Below are positions 1 through 6,256 of a DNA stretch of 8,584 nucleotides, one piece after another; position 1 is the stretch's first letter; every line of letters starts with the position of its first letter. Position numbers and translations under genes: made by a program. The stretch is taken from contig JALOAQ010000117.1 of NCBI GenBank assembly GCA_023228725.1, positions 1 to 8,584 of the forward strand, in the 5' to 3' direction. Below the pieces are notes generated by a model that made no database searches, had not been told where the DNA came from, and saw only the letters and a list, made by a program, of their open reading frames with translations. The DNA comes from Bacteroidales bacterium. GTDB lineage: Bacteria > Bacteroidota > Bacteroidia > Bacteroidales > ML635J-15.

Positions 1-1224
1 AAAGTCTGGTTTTATGGTGAATACATTTTCTTCATCAAGTGTATAATGACCTTGATTTTGTGTTTCTACAAAATAATTGTCAACCTTAGAGGTTTCTTTT
101 ATAACTCTTTTAATTTTATGAAAATCCATGTCGATAACATCATTTATTGATGATTCAATAAGCTTTTTCTCTACATATTTTTCAAATAGGTCATTCATGT
201 CAACATAAAAAGCACTATAATTCACTTTGTTTTCAACACTAAAAGAGCCACCTATATTTTTTAATATATTCAGACAATAATTCATAATCTCTTCATACCT
301 TTTATTTTGTCTGTTATATCGTATTGTTTTTATTGAATTAATATTGAATTTCATTTCACTAACATCATCATCAAAAAAGCTAGATTTAATTTTCCGTATT
401 TCATATTGTAAAATTTTGTATCTGCTGAAATGCTTTTGAATTAAATTAAGTGTTGTTTTAATAGTTTGATTAATTAAATTATTAGGAGTTAGTTCTGAAA
501 ACTCACAATATATCCTGTGTTTATTGAATTTATTTAATCTTAAATGCTCTGAAATATTCAGTCTCTCTTTTAAAAAAGTTAAATTTTCCTCTAAATCAAC
601 ATATTCGCGATATAAGCCGTGCTTCAATACCTCCGATAACCGTCCAATGAATGCGAGATAATAAAGTAATAAAAATGCGTTAGATTTTCCACCTGAAATA
701 TTTTCAAGCCTATGAAAATTAAAGATGGTTTCAAACATTTTAATAAAATTTGCTTCACTAACAAGATTTCGTGGCTCAATTTTAATTTTTAATGTATTTG
801 TATTTTTCTCACCAAATTTTATTTCAAATTCTGCTGCATATTGATATGTTCTTACATAGAGTTCATCTTTAATCTCGATAAAATCAATTATAGGATTAAC
901 GTCTTCTTTGTTTAATTTAGTTTTATGATAATTGTTTATTTTTGATGTTTCAATAACGATTCTATTTCTATGCTCAACCGAAGAGATAATGCTCTGAATA
1001 TTCTCTTTACAAATTATTTTTAATTCTTTTAGATGTTCCTCAATTCTAATAGCATGGATTTCTTTTTTTCCTGTTATATTATTTCTTTTTGAAATTGCTT
1101 TTTTAATTTCTTCTTCATTAGTGGAACTTATATAATTCTGAACATTTAATTTGATTATCGAATCATCATCTAGTTTTACATAATTATTACCTGCTCCAAT
1201 CCATTCGCTTAAAATCAATTCCAT
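1..1224 (-). CDS. mcrC: McrC-family nuclease subunit of a type IV restriction system (3' end outside window)
   Basis: This gene encodes the nuclease partner of McrB. In the McrBC family, McrC binds the McrB hexamer, stimulates its GTPase and cuts modified DNA with a PD-(D/E)xK active site. The frame is open from the ATG at 1224-1222 to the window edge, giving 408 residues with no stop. Visible landmarks are a beta-rich N-terminal half with the segment IKIEPRNL, the family hallmark DMNDLFEKYV at residues 342-351, and IKPDF at the very edge. D407 of that PD pair is the expected first catalytic acidic residue. The following DxK motif and the C-terminus lie outside, so activity cannot be judged. 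The start is fixed by the upstream mcrB stop: TAA, one base, then ATG, which suggests translational coupling. No Shine-Dalgarno sequence is seen. The family call is from remembered motifs, not a search. Confidence 0.9.
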   Translation of the reverse strand, partial: MELILSEWIGAGNNYVKLDDDSIIKLNVQNYISSTNEEEIKKAISKRNNITGKKEIHAIRIEEHLKELKIICKENIQSIISSVEHRNRIVIETSKINNYHKTKLNKEDVNPIIDFIEIKDELYVRTYQYAAEFEIKFGEKNTNTLKIKIEPRNLVSEANFIKMFETIFNFHRLENISGGKSNAFLLLYYLAFIGRLSEVLKHGLYREYVDLEENLTFLKERLNISEHLRLNKFNKHRIYCEFSELTPNNLINQTIKTTLNLIQKHFSRYKILQYEIRKIKSSFFDDDVSEMKFNINSIKTIRYNRQNKRYEEIMNYCLNILKNIGGSFSVENKVNYSAFYVDMNDLFEKYVEKKLIESSINDVIDMDFHKIKRVIKETSKVDNYFVETQNQGHYTLDEENVFTIKPDF

Positions 1225-1225
1225 A

Positions 1226-3205
1226 TTATTTGATTTTTGCAATTTTTTCTATGGTAAAATTTATTGGTAATGATAAATCGTTTTCCTTTCCAAGTTTATT
1301 TGTAAATAGTTCTGAAAGCATAGTTTTGTTAAAACTACAATATTCTTCAAGTAGTGGGATAATTGAATAAAACCAAATGTTTTTCAAATCGCTAAAACTT
1401 GGCTCTATATCGTCTCCATTTTCATCTGTTTTAATTAATTTGAGAAAGTATGAATGACCAATCTTTAATTCTGAAGCATCATCTCCCAATTCTTTTAAGA
1501 TACCATTTTTTTCATCATTTAAAAGTCTAAATAATTTTACAGCCATTCTTTTGAAATTTTCAGCGTTATCTTCGTTATTTACCTTTTTATCGGCATCTAT
1601 TTTATAGAGACTTATTAATACACTTTCCTGAGGTTCGCACCTTACAAACCAAAACCTTCTACGTAATGCAACATCTAATAATGCTATACTTTTGTCAGCA
1701 GTATTCATTGTGCCTACGATGAAAAGATTGTCTGGAATTGAAAAATCAAATCCAGAATAATGCAATTTTAGTGATTCATTTCTATATTCAAGCAAGTACA
1801 ATAATTCACCAAATATTTTATCTATTTTGCCACGATTTATTTCGTCAATAATTAAAAGAAATGATTTTTCTTTATTTTTTTCATCATTAGCAACATTTGC
1901 GATTTTTTTAAATATGCCATCAACTATTTTCCATTCACCATTCATTTGTGGTCTCATACTTTCAATAAAATCCTCATAAGAAAAGGATTGATTAAATTGT
2001 ACAATATCCCAAATAACATTTTTGTCTTTTAAGTTTCCTGTAAGTTTGTATTCACTATCTTTTTGTGACTCAACATTTTCTATTTGAAACTTATAATCAT
2101 TTAAATCAGTCTCACTTATTTCAGAGTATGAATTATTATGAACTTTGATAAATTCCTTAATCAATTCTTTTGCATTATATGTTTTTCCAGTACCAGGTGC
2201 ACCATATAAAATAATTTGCTTTTGATATTGTGTCAGAATTTCATAAGAATTAGCCACATAATCACCCTTCCATTTACTAACAATGGGTTCGTGCCAAAAA
2301 TCTTTGAAATCTGGAATTTGTTTTTTTATTTCATATTTTATATCAAGGATGTATTTATCTATTTTGTCTAAGGATGTATAATCACTGGGCAAGTCTTTTT
2401 TAAGATATTCTTTATAAAGATTCTTTACAATACTGATTTTGTGATTTTGAATAGCTATAGGTTCGTATTTGACCTTATTACAAAGGTGTAACAGCATATT
2501 ATGAATTGGTAAGTGTTTATTTATATCAATTCGCCCGTCCCATTTTATCTTTTCCTTCAGAATTTTTTCAAAATACTCTGTTTTACAACCTTGTTCATCA
2601 TCAGAATTGTCCTTATTATCAAAAATCCAGTTAATTATTAAGTTTTTTATCTTTTCACTGTCATTAATGCTTTTGTCTTCAGTTACTTTTTGCAAATAAG
2701 AGAACAAACAAACAAGATGCACCATTTCATTGTCGATTTGCTGTTGTGCCATACCATATGAAGCAATACCATTTGGGAATAAATTTTCGTTTTCATTAAT
2801 TTCAAAAAATGACTTTATTTTTTCTTGCTTGGTTTTTGCTTTAGTGTCAGCAATTGGCAAGTATCTCAACCAAATTAAATGAGCAAATAGCTCCTTTCCA
2901 TTGGCATTTGCCTTTTCAAACTGCTTTTTAATTTTATCAAAAAAGTCAAGTTTATTCTTTTTGCCGTTCGTCTTTTTTAGATATTCAATTAATCGAAATG
3001 CTTTAATGTTACTATCATTTTCATCAATCGGTTGTTTTAATGCTTTCTTTTTCCCTTCATTTGCGCTACCAAACGGATTATTAATGAAATCATTAATTAT
3101 TCCCTGAATAATATCTTGTGTGAAAATGTTAGTACTTTTATCATTGAAAATAGATTTTTTTTCAATTAACACTTTCTCTAAAAAATTGTTAAATAATTCA
3201 TTCAT
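1226..3205 (-). CDS. mcrB: McrB-family AAA+ GTPase, motor subunit of a type IV (modified-DNA) restriction system
   Basis: This 659-residue protein is the probable GTP-driven motor and DNA-recognition subunit of a cytoplasmic McrBC complex that translocates DNA and triggers cleavage by McrC. The AAA+ module fills about residues 325-560. Walker A is GAPGTGKT at 335-342, Walker B with the adjoining conserved stretch is DEINRG at 454-459, the McrB signature is MNTADKSI at 500-507, and the arginine-rich LDVALRRRF is at 510-518. Residues 1-325 match no McrB N-terminal domain I can name (not clearly DUF3578, EVE or YTH-like). That region is mostly helical and Lys/Asn-rich, with the stretch ANGKELFAHLIWLRYLPI near 98-115 and FPNGIASYG near 142-150. 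E. coli McrB has about 459 residues, so the extra length lies here. It is the first gene of the pair and mcrC follows after one base. A promoter candidate sits about 135 bases upstream. Confidence 0.93.
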   Translation of the reverse strand: MNELFNNFLEKVLIEKKSIFNDKSTNIFTQDIIQGIINDFINNPFGSANEGKKKALKQPIDENDSNIKAFRLIEYLKKTNGKKNKLDFFDKIKKQFEKANANGKELFAHLIWLRYLPIADTKAKTKQEKIKSFFEINENENLFPNGIASYGMAQQQIDNEMVHLVCLFSYLQKVTEDKSINDSEKIKNLIINWIFDNKDNSDDEQGCKTEYFEKILKEKIKWDGRIDINKHLPIHNMLLHLCNKVKYEPIAIQNHKISIVKNLYKEYLKKDLPSDYTSLDKIDKYILDIKYEIKKQIPDFKDFWHEPIVSKWKGDYVANSYEILTQYQKQIILYGAPGTGKTYNAKELIKEFIKVHNNSYSEISETDLNDYKFQIENVESQKDSEYKLTGNLKDKNVIWDIVQFNQSFSYEDFIESMRPQMNGEWKIVDGIFKKIANVANDEKNKEKSFLLIIDEINRGKIDKIFGELLYLLEYRNESLKLHYSGFDFSIPDNLFIVGTMNTADKSIALLDVALRRRFWFVRCEPQESVLISLYKIDADKKVNNEDNAENFKRMAVKLFRLLNDEKNGILKELGDDASELKIGHSYFLKLIKTDENGDDIEPSFSDLKNIWFYSIIPLLEEYCSFNKTMLSELFTNKLGKENDLSLPINFTIEKIAKIK

Positions 3206-3272
3206 GTCTTTTATAATTTTTTCAGTTTGGTTTTTAGGTGTTTTTTTTAGTCATTTTTCATTATTTTAAATT

Positions 3273-3320
3273 TTACATACTTGGCTCATCAGATTTCTTG
3301 GTTTTTTTACGTTGACACAT
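3273..3320 (-). CDS. Possible 15-residue leader peptide upstream of mcrB
   Basis: A short frame on the minus strand would encode MCQRKKTKKSDEPSM followed by TAA. Its start lies about 20 bases after the mcrB promoter candidate and its stop lies 67 bases before the mcrB ATG. The peptide is hydrophilic and very basic in its first half. An overlapping frame from the ATG at 3331 would give a different 21-residue peptide. It could be a leader peptide, the remnant of a lost gene, or chance. Nothing in the sequence shows that it is translated. Confidence 0.2.
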   Translation of the reverse strand: MCQRKKTKKSDEPSM

Positions 3321-3339
3321 AACTCCATCATTTACTCCC

Positions 3340-3370
3340 CAAATATACAACATTCCTAAACATAAAACAA
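3340..3370 (-). promoter_or_regulatory. Candidate Bacteroidota-type promoter for mcrBC
   Basis: Read on the minus strand, TTG (3370-3368) is followed after 20 bases by TATATTTG (3347-3340), which fits the -33 TTG / -7 TAnnTTTG pattern of the primary sigma factor in this phylum. Transcription would start near 3333, giving a leader of roughly 125 bases before mcrB. The 9-mer ACAACATTC (plus-strand reading) occurs at 3347-3355 and 3367-3375, exactly 20 bases apart, so one copy touches each promoter box. It might be an operator, but two short A/T-rich words can recur by chance. Confidence 0.5.
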
Positions 3371-3461
3371 CATTCACCAACTATTTTCATAATTTTATCA
3401 ACATAAGTAGATATCTTATTGAATAAGAGCTAGATAATAATAAAATAAACAATATAATTAT

Positions 3462-3491
3462 TTTGCATTTACGAATGTTTTATTATTTTTG
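3462..3491 (+). promoter_or_regulatory. Candidate Bacteroidota-type promoter directed away from mcrB
   Basis: TTTG at 3462-3465 is followed after 18 bases by TATTTTTG at 3484-3491, again fitting TTTG / TAnnTTTG. Transcription would start near 3498 and run rightwards into the short ORF at 3521 and then repeat copy 1. It is the only plus-strand signal of this quality noticed in the window. It is either the promoter of a plus-strand gene now lost or a driver of a non-coding transcript through the repeat. Confidence 0.4.
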
Positions 3492-3520
3492 TATCTGAAT
3501 ATATTTTAAATATAAAACCT

Positions 3521-3580
3521 ATGGGTATTGATAATTTAATCAACAAATTTGAGCAATGCCTGAAATTTGTAGCGATATAG
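3521..3580 (+). pseudogene. Short ORF (19 residues), possible 5' remnant of a gene cut off by a repeat
   Basis: An ATG 23 bases after the predicted start of the plus-strand promoter opens a frame encoding MGIDNLINKFEQCLKFVAI, which stops at TAG 17 bases before repeat copy 1 begins. The peptide reads like the natural N-terminus of a protein (amphipathic helix pattern), and the promoter-to-ATG spacing suits a gene. No continuation is seen in any frame past the stop. I do not recognise the family. It may also be a chance ORF. Confidence 0.2.
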
Positions 3581-3743
3581 TCCCGTTGTTTTTACGCCTC
3601 AAAACTACACCAATAAAACCGAAAAACTCCGACTTTTAAAACTCGAACCGATTTGAGAACAAAAAACGAAACTTTATTTGGGAATTTACGTATAATATAA
3701 GATGGGGGGTGTAGGTTTTGCAAAAAAGTGAGGGTTTTGGCGG

Positions 3744-3772
3744 GATTTTTGTTGCAAAGCAAAACAAAAATC
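3744..3772. other. Conserved hairpin within repeat copy 1
   Basis: GATTTTTG and CAAAAATC form an 8-bp stem that can extend to GATTTTTGTT / AACAAAAATC, with an inner TTGC/GCAA pairing. The equivalent hairpin in copy 2 keeps the stem but has a different, shorter loop. Conserved pairing around a variable loop suggests that the fold matters. There is no T-run afterwards, so an intrinsic terminator is not a good explanation. Confidence 0.55.
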
Positions 3773-3824
3773 ATGACAAAACAAGCAAAATATTTCAACA
3801 AATTCAGAACACGTAAATAATTTA

Positions 3825-3902
3825 ACTTTAGACTTTATAGACTTTCAACTTTACAGACTTTCGACTTTACAGACTTTCGACTTTACAGACTTTCGACTTT
3901 TA
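3825..3902. repeat. Tandem 16-base repeat (GACTTTCG + ACTTTACA)
   Basis: The tail of repeat copy 1 is built from alternating 8-mers GACTTTCG and ACTTTACA, giving a 16-base period, with about four slightly varied units ending in GACTTTTAACCC. Copy 2 carries a shorter version at about 6083-6128. The unit-number difference suggests slippage. No coding role is apparent. Confidence 0.85.
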
Positions 3903-4000
3903 ACCCTCCTTACATAGGCTACTAAAATTGAAACGAGTTCAGTCGCTATTTTCTTTAGAGTGTTAAATGTTGAATGCTTCATCGTGCACAATAAAGTGAT

Positions 4001-4037
4001 GTTTCTTGTGCATACTTCGCTACTTTGCACAAGAAAC
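4001..4037. terminator. 12-bp perfect hairpin downstream of fic, possible terminator
   Basis: GTTTCTTGTGCA (4001-4012) and TGCACAAGAAAC (4026-4037) pair perfectly across a 13-base loop, starting 58 bases beyond the fic stop codon. The T-run expected of an intrinsic terminator is missing on both sides. The words GTGCA or TGCAC also occur just outside, near 3984 and 4048, so four such half-sites lie within about 70 bases. A transcript-end stabilising hairpin or a protein-binding site is equally possible. Confidence 0.4.
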
Positions 4038-4094
4038 CCTGATTTTTGTGCATTACATTTTACCTAGATAATAACTGTACGTTTTTTATCCATG

Positions 4095-5159
4095 TTAATG
4101 TTTTTTTAAAATATTAAGTAGTGGTTCATTAATGTAATAATTGAACTTGCCGATTTTAATTTTTGTTAGTATTCCGGCATCTGCCAAAGTGTTTAGATAA
4201 CTGCTCGCAGTATTTCTATGCACTCTCAATTCCCGTTCCAAAAAACTATTCTTTGTGTAAGGATGTTTAAAAAGGATGTTGATTAAATCGTGGCTGTAAA
4301 AACTAAAGTTGCTACGGATTTCCTTTTTGTATTCGTCCATTAATAGTTTTATCTTGTTTACTACTATAATGGTTTCTTTAGCGGTAAGTTCAACACCTTT
4401 CAACATCCAAACAATCCATTCTTCCCAACCGTCTTTAGTGCGGACTTCTTGCAATAAGCGGTAATAATCGTTTTTGTTTTTAATAATGTAACTACTTAGA
4501 TACAAAACAGGAATGTCTAATAAATCTTGTTGAACTAAATACAAAATATTTAACAAACGCCCTGTTCTTCCATTACCATCAAGAAAAGGATGGATACTCT
4601 CAAATTGAAAATGGATGATAGGCATTTTTATCAAAGCATCTATATCGTGAAATTCGGGTTCATTGATGTAACGCTCTAAATTATCAAGCAAACTTTGGAT
4701 TTCATCATAATGTTGTGGTGGTATATAAACAACCTCTTGTGTCTTAGGGTTTTTTAAAACAGTACCCGGTATTTTCCGAATAGGATGCTTCGGTGAAATT
4801 AATTTTTGAATACATTTTATGTCATTAACTGTTATTAAGCCTTTATTTCTGACAATCTCCAAACCTAATTTAATGGCTTTGGAATAGTTAAGTGCCTCTT
4901 TTGCAGTAACCGAAGCCACTGTTTCATCAATACTGGCTTGGTACATTTCATCATCCGTAGTTACAATATTCTCAATTTCATTACTATTTTTTGCCTCTTG
5001 CAATGTGAGGGTATCTAATAAAATCTGAGAATTTGGAATTTTAGAAACCTCTCCTTTGAGTTGCCCTAATGCACGTGATGCCCTGTTCAGCTGTTTCAAT
5101 ATGGCTACTGAATCACAATCAACTCTTGGTGGCAGCTTATGTATTTTTAATTCTTCCAT
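4095..5159 (-). CDS. fic: Fic-domain protein AMP-transferase with inhibitory helix and C-terminal winged helix
   Basis: This 354-residue cytoplasmic enzyme probably transfers AMP from ATP onto hydroxyl side chains of a target protein. The catalytic loop HPFLDGNGRTGR is complete at residues 190-201, with catalytic H190, acidic D194 and phosphate-binding N196, R198 and R201. The flap that positions substrate is around 131-148 (PGTVLKNPKTQEVVYIPP). The N-terminal inhibitory motif (S/T)xxxE(G/N) is seen as SNEIEN at 59-64, with E63 as the blocking glutamate, making it a class II, self-inhibited Fic. Residues about 285-345 form a winged helix-turn-helix containing RELRVHRNTASSYLNTL. Length and domain order match the Shewanella SoFic type. 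No antitoxin gene is needed or seen. Its target is unknown. The gene stands alone, bracketed by two direct repeats, and a terminator-like hairpin follows it. Confidence 0.93.
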   Translation of the reverse strand: MEELKIHKLPPRVDCDSVAILKQLNRASRALGQLKGEVSKIPNSQILLDTLTLQEAKNSNEIENIVTTDDEMYQASIDETVASVTAKEALNYSKAIKLGLEIVRNKGLITVNDIKCIQKLISPKHPIRKIPGTVLKNPKTQEVVYIPPQHYDEIQSLLDNLERYINEPEFHDIDALIKMPIIHFQFESIHPFLDGNGRTGRLLNILYLVQQDLLDIPVLYLSSYIIKNKNDYYRLLQEVRTKDGWEEWIVWMLKGVELTAKETIIVVNKIKLLMDEYKKEIRSNFSFYSHDLINILFKHPYTKNSFLERELRVHRNTASSYLNTLADAGILTKIKIGKFNYYINEPLLNILKKH

Positions 5160-5217
5160 AGTTTGTTTTTCAATTTCTTAATTTACTTTTCAAAATCTGA
5201 TATAATTTATATTTATC

Positions 5218-5276
5218 ACCGCAGAGGCACAAAGAACCCAGAGTGTTTTTCTTTGTAAACTTAGCGACTTTGCTGT
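5218..5276. repeat. Imperfect palindromic intergenic repeat (CCGCAGAGGCACAAAG type)
   Basis: Two 26-base arms (5218-5243 and 5251-5276) are inverted around a 7-base spacer and match at 17 of 26 positions. The arms begin ACCGCAGAGGCACAAAG and end CTTTGCTGT. Similar accessory repeats built on ACCGCAGAGGCACAAAG / CTTTGTGTCTTTGCGGT words are, from memory, scattered through many environmental bacterial genomes. It lies about 60 bases upstream of fic, within any fic leader transcript, where it would fold into a long stem. A 75-codon frame starting with TTG runs through it (5397-5170) and appears to be a by-product of the repeat. Confidence 0.7.
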
Positions 5277-5708
5277 TAGTTTTAATCTTTTTCCAAGTTT
5301 TTCCACTAATCAAGTCTGCATAATTCCTTTCTGTTTCAATACTTCTTTTATTCTGTTCATTGTCAGATATTATATTGTTAGCTACAAATTTAGTCAATTT
5401 ATTATAAATATTAAAAAAAACTGAGTATGTGTTGTAAATATTTTGTTCAAGTGAGGTGAAAAATGTGTTATTTGCACGCTTGCTTTTATACTAGTCGCCA
5501 TCTCATCTCTTCACACCCTAAAATCTTACCCTTATCCCAAAAATCCAAAAAAAATGTATAGTTTGTTGAGTATGATTTTTACAAAGCTACTAATAATTTT
5601 TAAATTCCAAATATCTTTAATATAAAAAAAATAATTATAAATCATCAAATGGGCTTTTTATTTGCTGAATACATCTGTTACTGACATGAGTGTAGATTTG
5701 CTTTTATT
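5277..5708. other. Intergenic stretch with no clear gene
   Basis: No convincing gene is seen on either strand; the longest sensible frames are about 20-25 codons. A minus-strand TAAATTTG (5392-5385) fits the -7 box and could serve fic, but no TTG lies at the proper distance. A plus-strand TAGATTTG (5693-5700) sits just before repeat copy 2, also without a properly spaced partner. The rest is A/T-rich with poly-A runs near 5547 and 5625. Confidence 0.5.
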
Positions 5709-5731
5709 CACCAAAACCATACCAATAAAAA

Positions 5732-5767
5732 CAAATCGGTTCGACTTTTAAAACTCGAACCGATTTG
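5732..5767. repeat. Perfect 13-bp inverted arms around a 10-base spacer
   Basis: The arms CAAATCGGTTCGA (5732-5744) and TCGAACCGATTTG (5755-5767) are exact inverted copies flanking CTTTTAAAAC, whose inner eight bases TTTTAAAA are themselves palindromic. The geometry resembles binding sites of dimeric regulators or of tyrosine recombinases (about 11-13-bp arms with a 6-10-base spacer), but no protein is identified. In copy 1 only the right arm survives. Confidence 0.75.
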
Positions 5768-5854
5768 AACACAAAAAACGAAACTTTATTTAGGAATTTA
5801 CGTATAATCTAAGATGGGGGTGTAGGTTTTGCAAAAAAGTGGGGGTTTTGGCGG

Positions 5855-5879
5855 GATTTTTGCCTTTTTAGCAAAAATC
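5855..5879. other. Conserved hairpin within repeat copy 2
   Basis: GATTTTTGC and GCAAAAATC pair perfectly (9 bp) across the 7-base loop CTTTTTA. It is the counterpart of the hairpin at 3744-3772: the stem is kept, while loop length and sequence differ. No T-run follows. Confidence 0.6.
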
Positions 5880-5949
5880 ATGACAAAACAGACGGAAAAT
5901 TTTAACAAATATCAACAAATTCAGTACACGTAAATAATTTAACTTTTAA

Positions 5950-6082
5950 CTCATCTTCGAGCATTGAGCACAGCGAAAAACGAGAAGCCAAAATTAGTGT
6001 AAATTAGTGCTTGTCATCTTCGAGTTTTGAGCGAAGCGAAAAACGAAGAAGCCCTTTCTACTTTCCAGACGCGTCAGCCCCT
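5950..6082. repeat. Repeat mosaic inserted in repeat copy 2
   Basis: This segment is absent from copy 1. It contains two diverged copies of a roughly 40-base unit, at 5951-5989 and 6014-6053, each starting TCATCTTCGAG and ending GAAGCC with AGCGAAAAACGA inside. Between them is a tandem 10-mer (AAATTAGTGT, AAATTAGTGC) at 5991-6010. The second unit has TCTTCG / CGAAGA arms. Such TCTTCGAG..GCGAAGCGA and AATTAGTGT units are, from memory, frequent spacer repeats in Flavobacteriia. No ORF of note is present. Confidence 0.65.
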
Positions 6083-6149
6083 TTCGACTTTATAGACTTT
6101 CGACTTTACAGACTTTCAACTTTTAACTTATTATAAGGACAGTTTTGGA

Positions 6150-6252
6150 TTGTTATATACAAATGCGAAGATAAAGTTTTTTTCTTAACAGTAATCTTTA
6201 AATCGAAGTAATTAATCCGCCTTGTGTACAGACGACTTGTTGTCGAATGCCC
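6150..6252. repeat. attC-like imperfect palindrome 3' of the S41 peptidase gene
   Basis: The right half (6217-6252) carries CCGCC, 14 bases, then CTTGTT followed by GTCGAATGCC, the same layout as the element at 7679-7807. The left half is more diverged but TATACAAATGCG (6156-6167) is partly complementary to CGCCTTGTGTACA. CTTGTT (6236-6241) lies 15 bases beyond the peptidase stop codon. I interpret it as a second member of the same palindrome family. It does not show the GTTRRRY core of classical integron attC sites. Confidence 0.45.
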
Positions 6253-6256
6253 TTTC

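Larger units (their letters stand above)
3597..3902. repeat. Dispersed intergenic repeat, copy 1
   Basis: This stretch matches 5709-6128 in the same orientation. Over 3630-3742 against 5742-5853 I count about six differences in roughly 113 bases. The shared order of parts is a palindrome region, the words TTTACGTATAAT and GATGGGGG, a GATTTTTG/CAAAAATC hairpin, ACACGTAAATAATTTAACTT, and a tail of GACTTTCG-like 8-mers. In this copy the left arm of the palindrome has decayed (about 7 of 13 bases kept) while the right arm TCGAACCGATTTG is intact at 3643-3655. An antisense frame through this copy (3801-3592, 69 codons) is not kept in copy 2, so the element is most likely non-coding. Confidence 0.85.
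5709..6128. repeat. Dispersed intergenic repeat, copy 2, with internal insertion
   Basis: This is the second copy of the repeat at 3597-3902, in direct orientation, about 2.1 kb away on the other side of fic. The core is about 95% identical by eye. It retains the full palindrome (5732-5767) and the hairpin (5855-5879), and has about 11 extra bases (around 5907-5917) before AAATTCAG. After TTTAACTT the match breaks off at about 5949 and resumes at about 6083 with GACTTTATAG and a short GACTTTCG tail. The intervening 130 bases are other repeats. Confidence 0.85.

Noticed and set aside
2901..3107. 68-codon plus-strand ORF
   Set aside because: It lies entirely antisense within mcrB, whose frame is strongly supported. 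Its Phe-rich product is the usual shadow of Lys-rich coding.
3592..3801. 69-codon minus-strand ORF within repeat copy 1
   Set aside because: The matching stretch in copy 2 has a 4-base loop length difference and a 1-base G-run difference, and soon meets a stop in the equivalent frame. The DNA is conserved but the reading frame is not.
3684..3818. ATTTACGT (3684-3691) and ACGTAAAT (3811-3818) as ends of a transposon
   Set aside because: These 8-bp inverted words lie inside the repeat rather than at its edges, and no target duplication or transposase is seen.
3825..3902. CRISPR array
   Set aside because: The 16-base units are contiguous and nearly identical, without unique spacers. This is a simple tandem repeat.
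4095..5159. Fic paired with a separate antitoxin gene
   Set aside because: The inhibitory motif SNEIEN is inside the Fic protein itself (class II), and the only upstream frame is the doubtful repeat-derived ORF.
5170..5397. 75-codon minus-strand ORF just upstream of fic
   Set aside because: It starts with TTG, its second half is the translation of an imperfect palindromic intergenic repeat, and no domain is visible. The 10-base gap to fic is the only argument for it.
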